Shown here piece by piece: positions 15,810 through 25,552 of a stretch of DNA of 52,874 bases. The notes beneath the pieces were generated by a model, which was given only the letters and a program-made list of their open reading frames with translations, was not told the DNA's origin and searched no databases. Every line of letters starts with the position of its first letter. The stretch's first letter is position 1. Origin of the DNA: Oscillospiraceae bacterium (GTDB lineage: Bacteria; Bacillota; Clostridia; UMGS1810). The stretch spans positions 1-52,874 of the forward strand of contig SVJK01000009.1 of assembly GCA_015069015.1 (NCBI GenBank), in the 5' to 3' direction. Made by a program: the position numbers and the translations under genes.

Positions 15810-17153
15810 TCAAGAGTTGTGACAAGATGTAACAACTTTTGCAACCACGTCATATTCATCACAGTCAACAATCTCGGCACTTACAATATCACCTGCAAAG
15901 AGTTCTTCCTCTGAATACACATATGCAAGCCCGTCAACATCGGGTGTGTCAAAATCACATCTTCCCACATAGCAAAGTTCTTCCTCATCATAGCCCTCTA
16001 TGATTATACTTCTTTTTGTTCCTATGCGTTTTTGATTTAATTCAGAAGAAATCTTTTGCTGAAGAGTCATTAAAATGTCTCTTCTTTCGTTTTTGACATC
16101 TTCTTCTATCTGACCGTCATAACTGTAAGCGGGGGTGTTTTCCTCTTTTGAATAGGTGAATACACCCACTTTTTCAATTGGGTGTTTTTCAAGGAAGTTT
16201 TTCAAAGTTTCAAAATCCTCCTCGGTTTCACCCGGAAATCCCACAATCAGAGATGTGCGGATTGTTAAATCAGGAATTTTCTCTCTCAGTTTTTCTATGA
16301 GATTTTCCACTGCCTTTTGTCTGCTTCTTCTGCCCATTTTCTTTAAGATGTTGTCGCTGATGTGCTGAAGAGGCATATCAAGATATTTTACAACCTTTTT
16401 ATTTGTTCTTATTTCTTCAATGAGTTCATCAGTAATATTTTCAGGATAGCAATACTGAAGCCTTATCCACTCCACCCCATCTATTTTGGAAAGTTCTCTT
16501 ATTAGAATGTGAAGTCCTGCAAGTCCTGTATCTTTCCCATAGCAGGCGGTGTCTTGTGCAACCAAAATAAGTTCCTTAACACCTGTTCGGGCAAGTTTTT
16601 TTGCTTCGGAAATTATGCTTTCCATAGGTCTTGAGCGGAATTTCCCACGAAGTTTCGGAATGATACAATAGGTGCAGAAATTATCGCACCCATCGGCTAT
16701 TTTCAGATATGCACTATAGACAGGAGTGCTTTGTATTCTCGGAAGTTCGTAACTTACGGGAAAATTTTCATCGAGTACAACAGAGATTTTTTCTTTATCA
16801 TCATAAAATTTCTTTATTGCCTGTGAAATTCTGTCATATGCAGTTGTTCCGAGAATAATGTCAACCTCAGGAATCTGCTCTTTTATTTCATTTTCATATC
16901 TTTGAGCAAGGCAACCTGTCACTATAAGAAGTTCACATTTGCCTTTTTTGTATTCTGCCATATCAAGTATTGCATTTATGGATTCTTCCTTGGCAGAGTC
17001 TATGAATGCACAGGTGTTTACCACAAGAATGTCTGCATCTTCTTCGTTTGCTACTATCGTAAAGCCATCGGCAGAAAGAATCCCCAACATGGTTTCTGTG
17101 TCGGTTAAGTTTTTTGCACAACCAAGTGATATGAACCCTATGGTTTTATTCAT
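15810..17153 (-). CDS. rimO: ribosomal protein S12 methylthiotransferase
   Basis: 447 residues in three parts. The N-terminal UPF0004 domain has three cluster-binding Cys (S-L-G-C-A-K-N, N-T-C-A-F-I, G-C-L-A-Q-R). A radical SAM core follows with C-D-N-F-C-T-Y-C (about 148-155). A C-terminal TRAM domain covers about 375-447. RimO puts a methylthio group on Asp88 of ribosomal protein S12 using SAM and two [4Fe-4S] clusters. The N-terminus G-F-I-S-L-G-C-A-K-N-L-T-D separates RimO from MiaB. It overlaps the end of recX by 8 bases, so translation is coupled. Confidence 0.95.
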   Translation of the reverse strand: MNKTIGFISLGCAKNLTDTETMLGILSADGFTIVANEEDADILVVNTCAFIDSAKEESINAILDMAEYKKGKCELLIVTGCLAQRYENEIKEQIPEVDIILGTTAYDRISQAIKKFYDDKEKISVVLDENFPVSYELPRIQSTPVYSAYLKIADGCDNFCTYCIIPKLRGKFRSRPMESIISEAKKLARTGVKELILVAQDTACYGKDTGLAGLHILIRELSKIDGVEWIRLQYCYPENITDELIEEIRTNKKVVKYLDMPLQHISDNILKKMGRRSRQKAVENLIEKLREKIPDLTIRTSLIVGFPGETEEDFETLKNFLEKHPIEKVGVFTYSKEENTPAYSYDGQIEEDVKNERRDILMTLQQKISSELNQKRIGTKRSIIIEGYDEEELCYVGRCDFDTPDVDGLAYVYSEEELFAGDIVSAEIVDCDEYDVVAKVVTSCHNS

Positions 17154-17775
17154 CTGAAAGTTCCTCCTTTGACATTCTTATAACCTTGTCTATGAGCGGA
17201 AAATCAAAACCTCTTGATGCAAGATATCTCGTGATTTTTGCTTTTGTTTTCATGTCGGACAAATCATCATTTCCATATTTTGAAATAACTGTTTCTTTTA
17301 TCTCTTCCAAAATGTCATCTTCATCAAATTCTGAAAGTTTCTCATCAATTATACAGTCGGGTATGCCCTTTTGTTTCATCTCAAATCTGATTTTTTTCCT
17401 GCCCCACATTTTTTGCATACAATGTTCAAGAAAAAGTGAGGCATAGTCTTCATCATTGACATAGCCAAGGTTTTCAAGTTCGGATATGGTGTCATTTACT
17501 ATTGGTTCATCATATCCTTTTTCTAAAAGTTTGTCTGAAAGTTCTTTTTTTGACACGCTCTTTCGAGACAGAATTTCAAGGGCTTTATCCCTTGCTTTGG
17601 TGTAGTTACATTCGTAGTTGCATTTTTCAATGTCTTCTTTTGTGAGTTCTCTGCCGGGTTTGATTTTCATTAAAATTGCATCTGCGCCGTCAAGGGAAAA
17701 AGCGTATTCGTTATCCACAAATACGCTGACTCTCTGAGTATTATTTTTTTGAACGACAACATCAGTTACTTTCAT
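17146..17775 (-). CDS. recX: RecA regulatory protein RecX
   Basis: 209 residues composed of three-helix RecX repeats, visible as 'A...L..K..S..EL...L..KG' (about 65-95), 'D...A..F...' and a final 'I.RYL.SRGF' element. RecX binds in the groove of RecA filaments and limits their growth. It overlaps recA by four bases (ATGA) and runs into rimO, so the three are one transcription unit. The N-terminal extension of about 55 residues with beta strands is usual in Firmicutes RecX. Confidence 0.92.
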   Translation of the reverse strand: MKVTDVVVQKNNTQRVSVFVDNEYAFSLDGADAILMKIKPGRELTKEDIEKCNYECNYTKARDKALEILSRKSVSKKELSDKLLEKGYDEPIVNDTISELENLGYVNDEDYASLFLEHCMQKMWGRKKIRFEMKQKGIPDCIIDEKLSEFDEDDILEEIKETVISKYGNDDLSDMKTKAKITRYLASRGFDFPLIDKVIRMSKEELSDE

Positions 17776-18854
17776 TCTTCGTCCTTTTTCCCTTTAATAG
17801 CATCTGTCTTTGCTGCTTTTTCCTGCTCTTTGGCATCATTCATTTCTTCAATTTTGTCAATTACCATTTTGTATATCATGTCAGTAAATTCAGGGTTCTG
17901 CTTCATATATTCCTTTGTCTTGTCTCTTCCCTGACCAATATGTTCTCCGCCGTAAGAATACCACGCTCCGCCTTTTTGAATCACATCATATTGAACTGCG
18001 GCATCAAGGATGTTTCCTTCTTTGGAGATACCTTCGCCAAACATAATGTCAAATTCTGCTTCTTTGAACGGAGGAGCAAGTTTATTTTTAACAACCTTTG
18101 CTCTTGTACGGTTACCCACAACGTTTGAACCGTCTTTTATGGCTTCAATTCTTCTTATGTCAATGCGGACAGATGAATAGAACTTGAGTGCACGTCCACC
18201 TGTTGTAACCTCAGGATTTCCATACATTACACCAACTTTTTCACGAAGCTGGTTTATGAAGACTGCAACGGTGTTTGATTTGTGAATAACACTTGTGAGT
18301 TTTCTAAGCGCCTGACTCATGAGGCGGGCATGAAGTCCCACATGGGAATCACCCATAACTCCTGCAATTTCCGCTTTCGGGACAAGGGCTGCAACAGAGT
18401 CCACAACAATTACGTCAATTGCTCCGCTTCGTGCAAGGGCTTCAGCAATTTCAAGTGCCTGTTCGCCTGTGTCGGGCTGAGATACAATGAGTCTGTCAAT
18501 GTCAACACCGAGTTTTCCTGCATAGATCGGATCAAGGGCGTGTTCAGCATCTATGAATGCTACCTCACCGCCTTTTTTCTGTGCTTCCGCAATAACATGG
18601 AGAGATACTGTGGTTTTACCTGATGATTCAGGTCCGTATATCTCTACAATTCTTCCTCTTGGAAGTCCCCCTATTCCCAAGGCAAGGTCAAGGGCAAGTG
18701 AGCCTGTGGGAATTACATCAATCTTTCTGACCGGTGCATTTCCAAGACGCATTACAGAGCCTTCACCAAAGGTTTTTTCAATTTGGGCAAGGGCGGCATT
18801 TATTGCCTCTTCCTTGCTTCCTTTTTGTTCTATGACGATTTTTTCCTTTGCCAT
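17772..18854 (-). CDS. recA: recombinase RecA
   Basis: 360 residues from the start at 18854, which has GAGGTG six bases upstream; an in-frame ATG at 18890 lacks a site. Walker [10 protein letters not shown] (about 70-78), I-D-A-E-H-A-L-D-P, Walker [12 protein letters not shown], and the L2-loop region [10 protein letters not shown]. The acidic/lysine tail ends K-G-K-K-D-E-E. RecA forms filaments on single-stranded DNA for strand exchange and triggers LexA cleavage. I saw no LexA box in the short gap upstream; transcription probably comes from genes further up. Confidence 0.98.
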   Translation of the reverse strand: MAKEKIVIEQKGSKEEAINAALAQIEKTFGEGSVMRLGNAPVRKIDVIPTGSLALDLALGIGGLPRGRIVEIYGPESSGKTTVSLHVIAEAQKKGGEVAFIDAEHALDPIYAGKLGVDIDRLIVSQPDTGEQALEIAEALARSGAIDVIVVDSVAALVPKAEIAGVMGDSHVGLHARLMSQALRKLTSVIHKSNTVAVFINQLREKVGVMYGNPEVTTGGRALKFYSSVRIDIRRIEAIKDGSNVVGNRTRAKVVKNKLAPPFKEAEFDIMFGEGISKEGNILDAAVQYDVIQKGGAWYSYGGEHIGQGRDKTKEYMKQNPEFTDMIYKMVIDKIEEMNDAKEQEKAAKTDAIKGKKDEE

Positions 18855-18864
18855 ATTTTTCACC

Positions 18865-19356
18865 TCATCTGATATTTTCAATTTCTTCAATTACAAGTTC
18901 AATAGCCTTTTTGACAGTTTCCAGTCTCACTTCTTCTCTTGTCCCGGCAAATATGAATCTATGAGATTTTGCATCATTATCTTTTGATTTTATTCCTATA
19001 TACACAAGTCCTACGGGTTTTTCCTCGCTTCCTCCTCCGGGGCCTGCAATTCCGCTGACTGATACTGAAATGTCTGAGCCGGATTTTAAAAGTGCACCTG
19101 TTGCCATCTCTTTCACGGTTTCAGCGCTTACTGCACCAAAGGAAGCAAGGGTTTCTTTTTTTACACCCAAAAGGTTTTGCTTTGCCTCGTTGCTGTAGGT
19201 TATAAATCCGTATCCGTAGTGAGCGGAGATTCCTGAAATGTCTGTAAGTGTTTTGCCGATAAGTCCGCCTGTGCAACTTTCGGCAGTTGATATCATAAGT
19301 TTTTTCTCTTTCAGAAGTTCATAGAGTCTGGATGAAAGATTTTTGATTTCTGTCAT
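18865..19356 (-). CDS. pncC: CinA C-terminal domain protein, nicotinamide-nucleotide amidase
   Basis: 163 residues consisting only of the CinA C-terminal (PncC) domain: [12 protein letters not shown] near the N-terminus, [13 protein letters not shown] in the middle and [16 protein letters not shown] at about 103. Enzymes of this type deamidate NMN to nicotinate mononucleotide. Full CinA has an extra N-terminal MoCF domain of about 250 residues that is absent here. The start at 19356 has AGGTGA at good distance; the GTG at 19365 overlaps the ribosome site. It lies between thiI and recA, the usual cinA-recA adjacency. Confidence 0.88.
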   Translation of the reverse strand: MTEIKNLSSRLYELLKEKKLMISTAESCTGGLIGKTLTDISGISAHYGYGFITYSNEAKQNLLGVKKETLASFGAVSAETVKEMATGALLKSGSDISVSVSGIAGPGGGSEEKPVGLVYIGIKSKDNDAKSHRFIFAGTREEVRLETVKKAIELVIEEIENIR

Positions 19357-19365
19357 ATAAATCAC

Positions 19366-20526
19366 CTACATATCAACAGTTTCCGTACCCTCAACCGCCT
19401 CTTGAATAAGTCTTTCAACATCCAGAAGATTCTGCGAAAGAATGACTTTTTCTTTTTTGGGTTTTGTTGATGGGTGGCGCGGTGTGAATACTGTACAGCA
19501 GTCTTCATAAGGAAGTATGGAAGTTTCAAAGGTGTCAATCTTTCTTGAAATTTCCACAATTTCTTCCTTGTCCATACCGATGAGAGGTCTGAAAACAGGC
19601 ATTGTTACCGCATCATCTGTAACGCAAAGTGCCGCCATTGTCTGACTTGCAACCTGACCTATGCTCTCTCCTGTGACAAGTGCATAGCATCCTCTTTTCT
19701 CGGCTATTCTTTGGGCTATCTCCATCATAAATCTTCTCATTACCAGAGTCAGATGTTCTTCGGGACATTTATCTCTTATCTGAAGTTGGATATCTGTGAA
19801 TGGAACTATGTGAACCTTTAGTGTTCCTGTATAGCCTTTAAGAATGGATGCAAGTTTTAAAACCTTATCCTTTGCTCTGTCGCTTGTATAGGGATATGAG
19901 AAAAAGTGAATTGCTTCAAGGCACACTCCCCTTTTTCCTATCATATATCCTGCAACAGGACTGTCTATTCCTCCTGAAAGAAGAAGCATTGCCTTTCCGT
20001 TTGAACCTGACGGCATTCCGCCTGCCCCGTTTATGCGGTCAAGATGAACATATCCCTCTTCCCTGATTTCAACATACACATTAACTTCGGGATTTTTAAC
20101 GTCAACTGTCAGATTGGGGAACTTTTCAAGGATTCTTCCGCCAACTTCCTGACATATTTCAGGGGACTGCATATGAAATTTTTTGTCAGACCTTTTTGCA
20201 ACAACTTTAAAGGTTGATGCTCCCTTAAGTTCTTTTGAGAAGTTTTCTGTGATTATATTTGTTAGGTCATCAATATCCTTTTTTCCCTGATATGCCACAA
20301 CTATTGAGACGATCCCGAAAACTTTTTTTAGTTTTTCAACAATTGATTCAACGCATGAATCGTCTTCAGGTTCAATATATATGGTTGCCTGTGCCCAGTG
20401 AATTTTCAGAGGACATTCGTCTTCAAGGGCTTTTCTTATGTTTTTAACAAGCATATTTTCAAATACGGGTCTGTTCATACCTTTTAAGATTATTTCGCCG
20501 TATCGTACAAGAATAAGTCTTTTCAT
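19366..20526 (-). CDS. thiI: tRNA 4-thiouridine synthetase (sulfurtransferase), rhodanese-less
   Basis: 386 residues. An N-terminal ferredoxin-like part and THUMP domain (about 60-165) are followed by a PP-loop ATPase domain with L-S-G-G-I-D-S-P-V (about 180-188). It ends soon after the C-C-T-V-F-T-P-R-H-P motif and has no C-terminal rhodanese domain. ThiI adenylates U8 of tRNA and replaces oxygen by sulfur. In Bacillus the short form takes persulfide from a dedicated desulfurase encoded next door. The same layout is seen here, 13 bases after nifS, so direct sulfur relay is a sound inference. The ATG at 20526 is preferred to the GTG at 20535 because of its spacing from AGGAAAG. Confidence 0.93.
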   Translation of the reverse strand: MKRLILVRYGEIILKGMNRPVFENMLVKNIRKALEDECPLKIHWAQATIYIEPEDDSCVESIVEKLKKVFGIVSIVVAYQGKKDIDDLTNIITENFSKELKGASTFKVVAKRSDKKFHMQSPEICQEVGGRILEKFPNLTVDVKNPEVNVYVEIREEGYVHLDRINGAGGMPSGSNGKAMLLLSGGIDSPVAGYMIGKRGVCLEAIHFFSYPYTSDRAKDKVLKLASILKGYTGTLKVHIVPFTDIQLQIRDKCPEEHLTLVMRRFMMEIAQRIAEKRGCYALVTGESIGQVASQTMAALCVTDDAVTMPVFRPLIGMDKEEIVEISRKIDTFETSILPYEDCCTVFTPRHPSTKPKKEKVILSQNLLDVERLIQEAVEGTETVDM

Positions 20527-20539
20527 ACCGTTCACTTTC

Positions 20540-21682
20540 CTATTTCATAATTTTCCTGAGAAGAGGAATTTCTTTTTTCAAAACATTCACGGTGTATTCA
20601 ACGTCATCCATGGTGTTGAATGCTGAAAAAGAAAACCTTACTGCACTGTCTATCACATCATTTTTAAGTTTCATTTCCTTTAAAACATAACTGTATTTGT
20701 TCTTTTTGGAATTGCAGGCAGAGCCTGTGGAAACATATATGCCCTTTGATTCAAGAATGTGAAGTAAAACTTCTGATTTCACACCGGGAAATGATACATT
20801 TAAAATTGAATGTATGGAATCTTTTGGTGAATTTATAATAACGTTTTCTATATTTTCCAAAAGTCCGTCACACAGTGCTTTTTTTATGTTGCCTATCGTT
20901 TCTGCATCCTTTTCCATATTCTTAAATTTTATCTCACAAGCCTTTGAAAAACCAAGGATTCCCGCAACATTTTCCGTTCCTGAGCGCAGTCCCCTTTCCT
21001 GCTTTCCGCCTACGGCTATAGGGTTTATTTTCACACCTTTTCTCACATAAAGAGCGCCAACGCCATTTGGCCCGTGAATTTTGTGAGATGAGACAGAAAG
21101 CATATCTATCCCCGTCTTTTTTACATTTATGGGGATTTTTCCGAAACTTTGAACCGCATCAACATGAAGCATACATTTCTTGTGGTCACAAAGAGAAGAT
21201 ATTTCTTCTATTGGAAAAATCGCGCCGTTTTCGTTGTTAACATGCATAAAACTCAAAAGGATTGTGTTTTCGTCTATTGAATTTTTCAGCATCTCCATAT
21301 CAGGACTTCCCGATGAGTCAACATCAATATATACTACATCGAACCCCTCTGATTCAAGATGCGAAAAGGATTCAAGAACTGCAGCATGCTCGGTTTTTTG
21401 CGTTATGATGCGATTGCCTGAGCGCTTATTGGCTTTTGCATATCCGATTATTGCAAGATTGTCGCTCTCTGTTCCTCCTGATGTAAAGTATATTTCATCA
21501 GGTGTCCCATTAACAGTACTGCTGATATATTTTCTCGCATCACTTATGGCATCCTCCGCCACCTTTCCCATACGGTGAAGCGATGAGGGGTTTGCATAGA
21601 GTTCAAGCATAGCCTCGCTGACGGTTTTTGCAACTTCAGGATAGGCAACTGTGGTTGCACTGTTATCAAAATATATATCCAT
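20540..21682 (-). CDS. cysteine desulfurase (NifS/IscS type) feeding ThiI
   Basis: 380 residues from the ATG at 21682, which begins M-D-I-Y-F-D-N-S-A-T-T as in the family. The pyridoxal-phosphate lysine is in S-V-S-S-H-K-I-H-G-P-N-G-V-G (about 200), and the catalytic Cys in S-T-G-S-A-C-N-S near residue 325. The enzyme turns cysteine to alanine and loads sulfur as persulfide. It is first in the operon with thiI, matching the Bacillus NifZ-ThiI arrangement, so tRNA thiolation is its probable task; a wider Fe-S role cannot be excluded. The ribosome site (GAGAG) is weak; an in-frame TTG lies six codons upstream. Confidence 0.9.
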   Translation of the reverse strand: MDIYFDNSATTVAYPEVAKTVSEAMLELYANPSSLHRMGKVAEDAISDARKYISSTVNGTPDEIYFTSGGTESDNLAIIGYAKANKRSGNRIITQKTEHAAVLESFSHLESEGFDVVYIDVDSSGSPDMEMLKNSIDENTILLSFMHVNNENGAIFPIEEISSLCDHKKCMLHVDAVQSFGKIPINVKKTGIDMLSVSSHKIHGPNGVGALYVRKGVKINPIAVGGKQERGLRSGTENVAGILGFSKACEIKFKNMEKDAETIGNIKKALCDGLLENIENVIINSPKDSIHSILNVSFPGVKSEVLLHILESKGIYVSTGSACNSKKNKYSYVLKEMKLKNDVIDSAVRFSFSAFNTMDDVEYTVNVLKKEIPLLRKIMK

Positions 21683-21798
21683 TTTAACTCTCTTTTCCAA
21701 AAATCTATATATTGATAGTTATACATATACATTCTACCACATATATGATTATTTTTCAAGAGGAAACGCCTCTATTTTTGACTCAGGCAAATATTTTC

Positions 21799-21827
21799 TT
21801 GACTAATTTCACTAATTTTTATATAAT
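21799..21827 (+). promoter_or_regulatory. promoter of degV
   Basis: TTGACT (21799-21804), 17 bases, TATAAT (21822-21827). The start codon follows 35 bases later. Confidence 0.7.
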
Positions 21828-21862
21828 ATGTGTATAATAGTATATATGAAAGGATATATAAT

Positions 21863-22729
21863 ATGGCTAAAATCAAACTTGTTACAGATTCTACATCCGA
21901 TATACCAAAAGAACTTCAGGAAAAATATAATATAACGGTTTTCCCTCTGACCATCATAAACGGTGACGAGGAATATGCAGACGGGATTACAATGACAAAT
22001 CATGAATTTTATGATGTCCTCGAGTCCTGCGACAAACTTCCCTCAACTTCAAGAATCACTCCGGGGATTTTAACAGATGAATTTGAAAAAGCGTGGAAAG
22101 AGGGATATACGGATTATATATATGTATGTATAAACTCAAAAGGTTCATCCACATATCAGGGTGCACTTTTGGAGACTGAAGATTTTTATGAAGACAATCC
22201 CGATGCTAAAAATGATTTGAAAATTCACATTGTTGATTCTCTCACCTACAGCATGGGATATGGCTGGGCAGTTATTGAAGGTGCAAAAGCCATTGAAGAT
22301 GGTAAAAATGCCGAAGAAGTTATTGAATGTATGAAAAAATGGCTTGACAATGCAAGAATATACTTTGTTCCCATGAATTTAAAGTATGTTAAAAAATCAG
22401 GAAGAGTGTCAGCGGCTGCGGCTTTTGTGGGCGATGCTCTCGGATTAAAGCCTGTTATAACCTTTGAAGACGGAGATTCCAAAGTCATTTCAAAAATAAG
22501 AGGTGAGAAAAAGGTTATCGGTGAAATCATAAAAATGGTTTCTGAAAACAGAGTGAAAGATACACCATATATTCTTGCCACCGGAATGAACAGAGAACTT
22601 GGCGAAAAATTTGTGGCAGAAATACAAAATGCCCTTGGCGAAGATGCTTCTGTTGTGTTCCCCATAGGTTCTATTATTGCAATAAATTCAGGTCCTGATA
22701 TTTTGGGAATCATTTTTATGGAAAAGTAA
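21863..22729 (+). CDS. DegV family fatty-acid-binding protein
   Basis: 288 residues. The typical opening K-L-V-T-D-S-T-S-D-I-P is followed by P-S-T-S-R-I-T-P-G, I-N-S-K-G-S-S-T-Y-Q-G-A, and the late M-N-L-K-Y-V-K-K-S-G-R-V-S. DegV (FakB-like) proteins hold a fatty acid in a two-domain fold; some hand it to the FakA kinase for phospholipid synthesis. No fakA is in the window, so the exact partner is unknown. The start at 21863 has AAAGGA eight bases upstream and gives the family N-terminus; the ATG at 21830 does not. Monocistronic. Confidence 0.9.
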   Translation: MAKIKLVTDSTSDIPKELQEKYNITVFPLTIINGDEEYADGITMTNHEFYDVLESCDKLPSTSRITPGILTDEFEKAWKEGYTDYIYVCINSKGSSTYQGALLETEDFYEDNPDAKNDLKIHIVDSLTYSMGYGWAVIEGAKAIEDGKNAEEVIECMKKWLDNARIYFVPMNLKYVKKSGRVSAAAAFVGDALGLKPVITFEDGDSKVISKIRGEKKVIGEIIKMVSENRVKDTPYILATGMNRELGEKFVAEIQNALGEDASVVFPIGSIIAINSGPDILGIIFMEK

Positions 22730-22745
22730 TTATATGTGTTATTTA

Positions 22746-22781
22746 AAAATTCCACAAGTGTTTTTAGGCTTGTGGAATTTT
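22746..22781 (+). terminator. terminator of degV
   Basis: A 13-bp perfect stem (22746-22758 with 22769-22781) with terminal T-run. Confidence 0.8.
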
Positions 22782-22809
22782 CATATTAGACTGACAAACC
22801 ATCTGAAAA

Positions 22810-22849
22810 AAGGTCGCATAAAACTGTTGTAGCAGTTTTATGCGACCTT
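22810..22849 (-). terminator. terminator of the kduI-kduD unit
   Basis: A perfect 17-bp stem (22810-22826 with 22833-22849) followed by six T on the minus strand. Confidence 0.85.
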
Positions 22850-22872
22850 TAATATGTATAGTTTAAAATAAA

Positions 22873-23676
22873 TTATTTGGGCTGTTTTCCGATATATGCA
22901 AGGATACCGCCGTCTACATAGAGAACATGGCCGTTTACAAAATCAGATGCATCAGATGCTAAAAATACTGCAGGTCCGATAAGATCTTCGGGATCTCCCC
23001 ATCTTTCAGCAGGTGTTTTTGCAAGGATGAAAGAATCAAAGGGATGTTTTGAGCCGTCAGGCTGAACTTCACGAAGAGGTGCTGTCTGAGGAGTTGCAAT
23101 GTATCCGGGTCCTATGCCGTTGCACTGAATGTTGTATGCACCATATTCAGAGCAGATGTTTCTTGTGAGCATTTTGAGACCGCCTTTTGCTGCTGCATAT
23201 GCAGAAACGGTTTCTCTTCCAAGTTCTGACATCATAGAACAAATGTTGATAATCTTTCCGTGACCTTTTTTAATCATGGAAGGAATAACTGCTTTTGACA
23301 TAATAAAGGGAGCGTTGAGGTCAACGTCTATTACCTGTCTGAATTCTGCTGCTGTCATTTCGCACATTGGAATTCTTTTGATGATACCTGCGTTGTTGAC
23401 GAGAATATCAATCACACCAACTTCTTTTTCGATTGTTGCAACGAGCTGGGCTACTGCGTCTTCATTTGTTACGTCACAAACATAGCCTTTTGCCTCAATG
23501 CCTGCTTCAGCATATGCTGCAAGACCTTTGTCAACGAGTTCCTGTTTGATGTCGTTGAATACTATTTTTGCACCTGCTGCAGCAAGACCTGAAGCAATTG
23601 CAAAACCGATACCGTAGGATGCACCTGTAACAAGTGCTACTTTTCCGTCAAGACGGAATTTGTTCATATCATACAT
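22873..23676 (-). CDS. kduD: SDR oxidoreductase, KduD / gluconate 5-dehydrogenase-like
   Basis: A 267-residue short-chain dehydrogenase with T-G-A-S-Y-G-I-G (about 17-24), N-N-A-G, and the catalytic set Ser (I-C-S-M-M-S), Tyr-x3-Lys (Y-A-A-A-K). The phrase C-N-G-I-G-P-G-Y-I-A-T-P-Q-T matches KduD/IdnO enzymes, which act on 2-dehydro-3-deoxy-D-gluconate or 5-keto-gluconate. Placement 35 bases after kduI in the same operon makes the pectin step (reduction of the KduI product to 2-keto-3-deoxygluconate) the best reading. AGGAGG lies at correct distance from the ATG. Confidence 0.88.
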   Translation of the reverse strand: MYDMNKFRLDGKVALVTGASYGIGFAIASGLAAAGAKIVFNDIKQELVDKGLAAYAEAGIEAKGYVCDVTNEDAVAQLVATIEKEVGVIDILVNNAGIIKRIPMCEMTAAEFRQVIDVDLNAPFIMSKAVIPSMIKKGHGKIINICSMMSELGRETVSAYAAAKGGLKMLTRNICSEYGAYNIQCNGIGPGYIATPQTAPLREVQPDGSKHPFDSFILAKTPAERWGDPEDLIGPAVFLASDASDFVNGHVLYVDGGILAYIGKQPK

Positions 23677-23711
23677 TTTTTTGTCCTCCTGATAAAATAT
23701 ATAAATTTTAA

Positions 23712-25349
23712 TTATCTTAAATCTTTTGTTTCGATGAAGTCCATATCATCAAATTCCTGGTTTTCGCCGCACATTGCCCAGATAAATGAATATGCTTTTG
23801 TGCCAACACCTGAGTGGATTGACCAACTGGGGCTGATTACGGCTTCTTCATTGTGCATGATGATGTGGCGGGTTTCGCCGGGTTCACCCATCATGTGGAA
23901 CACTGCATCGTTTTCACCCATGTCAAGATAGAGATATACTTCCATTCTTCTGTCGTGGGTATGACAGGGCATTGTGTTCCAGTTTGAACCGGGTTCAAGT
24001 TGTGTAAGTCCCATTGCAAGCTGACAGCTCTTTATTACATCGGGATGGATGTATTGATTGATAACTCTCTTGTTGCAGTCTTCAACTGTTCCGCAGGGAA
24101 CTTTTCTTGCCTTTGTAATGTCGATTTTAACAATCGGATATTCTTTGTGTGCAGGGCAAGAACTTATGTAGAATTTTGCAGGATCTTCGGGATCTGCACT
24201 TTTGAAAGTGATATCTTTGTTGCCCATACCGATATAGATACCGTCTCTGGGGTTCATTTCATATTCTGTACCGTCTATTGTGATAATACCTTTTCCGCCA
24301 ATGTTGATACAGCCCATTTCTCTTCTCTGAAGGAAATAGTCTGCTGCAAGTTCTTTTCCTGCTGAAAGTCTGAGAGCTGCTTCAACAGGCATAATTCCAC
24401 CGGTGATGATACGGTCGATGTGGCTATATACCATACGAACATTATCTTTTGTGAAAAGACTTGCTATACGAAATTCTTCTCTTAATCTGTCTGTTGTGTA
24501 GTGCTTAACATCTTTTGAGTTTGATGCGTTTCTGATTTCCAAAGTTTTCCACTCCTTTTTAATATATTTTCCGTAAACTTCTATCTGTGAAAGTGCCGCC
24601 CATGAAAGGGGATATGACACCTGTGTCAGACGCTTTAAGATTATGTATTCTGTTTCTTTCTTTTCAGGGAGGATTACTTCCTGGCCTGCACTGATTCCTT
24701 CAAAATTTCCTGTTACGGTTGTACCGTCGGAAAATTCAAAATCAATTGCTTTCCAGAAAGTGTCGTGAGGAAAATCCGCTCTTAAAAAGATTACGATTTT
24801 GTCAACTTCAACTTTCTGACCGAAATCAAGGCGATATTCAAGGTCATCTCTTGCACCGCCTGCCCATGAATTGTAAGGATATGCACCGTGACCTTCGTTC
24901 TGAGTGTTGCCGTCTATGGCGTTTCTCTCATAAAAACAAGGCTCGCCTCTTGTAACAAAGTTTGCACTTGCATGGGGGAAGAATCTGTCTTCACCGTGTT
25001 TGTCGTGAGGATTGAGTGCGATGTTACGGTATGCATAAATCTCATCATCGCCCACTTCTCTTGCAGAGAGTATATGCTCATCTCCGCCAAAAGCATCAGG
25101 TTCATAACCTGCCATTAAAGGTCCCATGGGAACTTCATAGATAAAAGACTTGTTGGGAATATGAACTATGCTCTCCCCTATTTTTTCATCAAGTTTTACG
25201 GCAACAAATTCGCCTTCGGTTATGTCCACACGGATTTTGTCACCTTCAACATACTCGCCTTTATAGGTTACTGCAATGTTTTTTCCTTCCGCTTTGAACT
25301 TGAGTTGTCCTTTTTTGTCAATAACTTTTAGGTAAATAATTTTTACCAC
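23712..25349 (-). CDS. kduI: KduI (5-keto-4-deoxyuronate isomerase) fused to an N-terminal discoidin-like domain
   Basis: The product has 545 residues, twice the usual 275-280 of KduI. Residues about 272-545 are a full KduI: K-H-Y-T-T-D-R-L-R-E-E-F, the cupin metal site C-H-T-H-D-R-R-M-E, and W-S-I-H-S-G-V-G with the last His ligand. It isomerises the 4-deoxy-5-keto-uronate made by pectate breakdown. Residues 1-270 have no signal peptide. They hold a beta-rich segment and a region (about 110-265: A-I-D-G-N-T, D-L-E-Y-R-L-D-F-G, V-D-K-I-V-I-F-L-R) like F5/8-type galactose-binding domains. The nearest in-frame start, GTG at 25349, overlaps its own GGAGG; an ATT eight bases downstream is better spaced, so the true start is unclear. 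Confidence 0.85.
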   Translation of the reverse strand: MVKIIYLKVIDKKGQLKFKAEGKNIAVTYKGEYVEGDKIRVDITEGEFVAVKLDEKIGESIVHIPNKSFIYEVPMGPLMAGYEPDAFGGDEHILSAREVGDDEIYAYRNIALNPHDKHGEDRFFPHASANFVTRGEPCFYERNAIDGNTQNEGHGAYPYNSWAGGARDDLEYRLDFGQKVEVDKIVIFLRADFPHDTFWKAIDFEFSDGTTVTGNFEGISAGQEVILPEKKETEYIILKRLTQVSYPLSWAALSQIEVYGKYIKKEWKTLEIRNASNSKDVKHYTTDRLREEFRIASLFTKDNVRMVYSHIDRIITGGIMPVEAALRLSAGKELAADYFLQRREMGCINIGGKGIITIDGTEYEMNPRDGIYIGMGNKDITFKSADPEDPAKFYISSCPAHKEYPIVKIDITKARKVPCGTVEDCNKRVINQYIHPDVIKSCQLAMGLTQLEPGSNWNTMPCHTHDRRMEVYLYLDMGENDAVFHMMGEPGETRHIIMHNEEAVISPSWSIHSGVGTKAYSFIWAMCGENQEFDDMDFIETKDLR

Positions 25350-25510
25350 CTCCGTATATATGATAAATGAATCATCAGATATTCATATGCAATTAAATTA
25401 TACTAAATCAAAGATAAAAAGTCAAGAATTGTTAAGTTATTATCAGAAAAGTCTATCAAAAATGTAATTGCAATTATCATTACAATAAGTGTCACATAGA
25501 ACCAAGATAA

Positions 25511-25546
25511 AGCACCCACGGAGGACTAAACCTCTGCAGGTGCTTC
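25511..25546 (-). terminator. terminator of the fic-like gene
   Basis: AAGCACC (25511-25517) pairs with GGTGCTT (25540-25546) around an inner GAGG/CCTC stem. On the minus strand this follows the stop directly. The T-run is weak. Confidence 0.6.
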
Positions 25547-25552
25547 ATTGTT

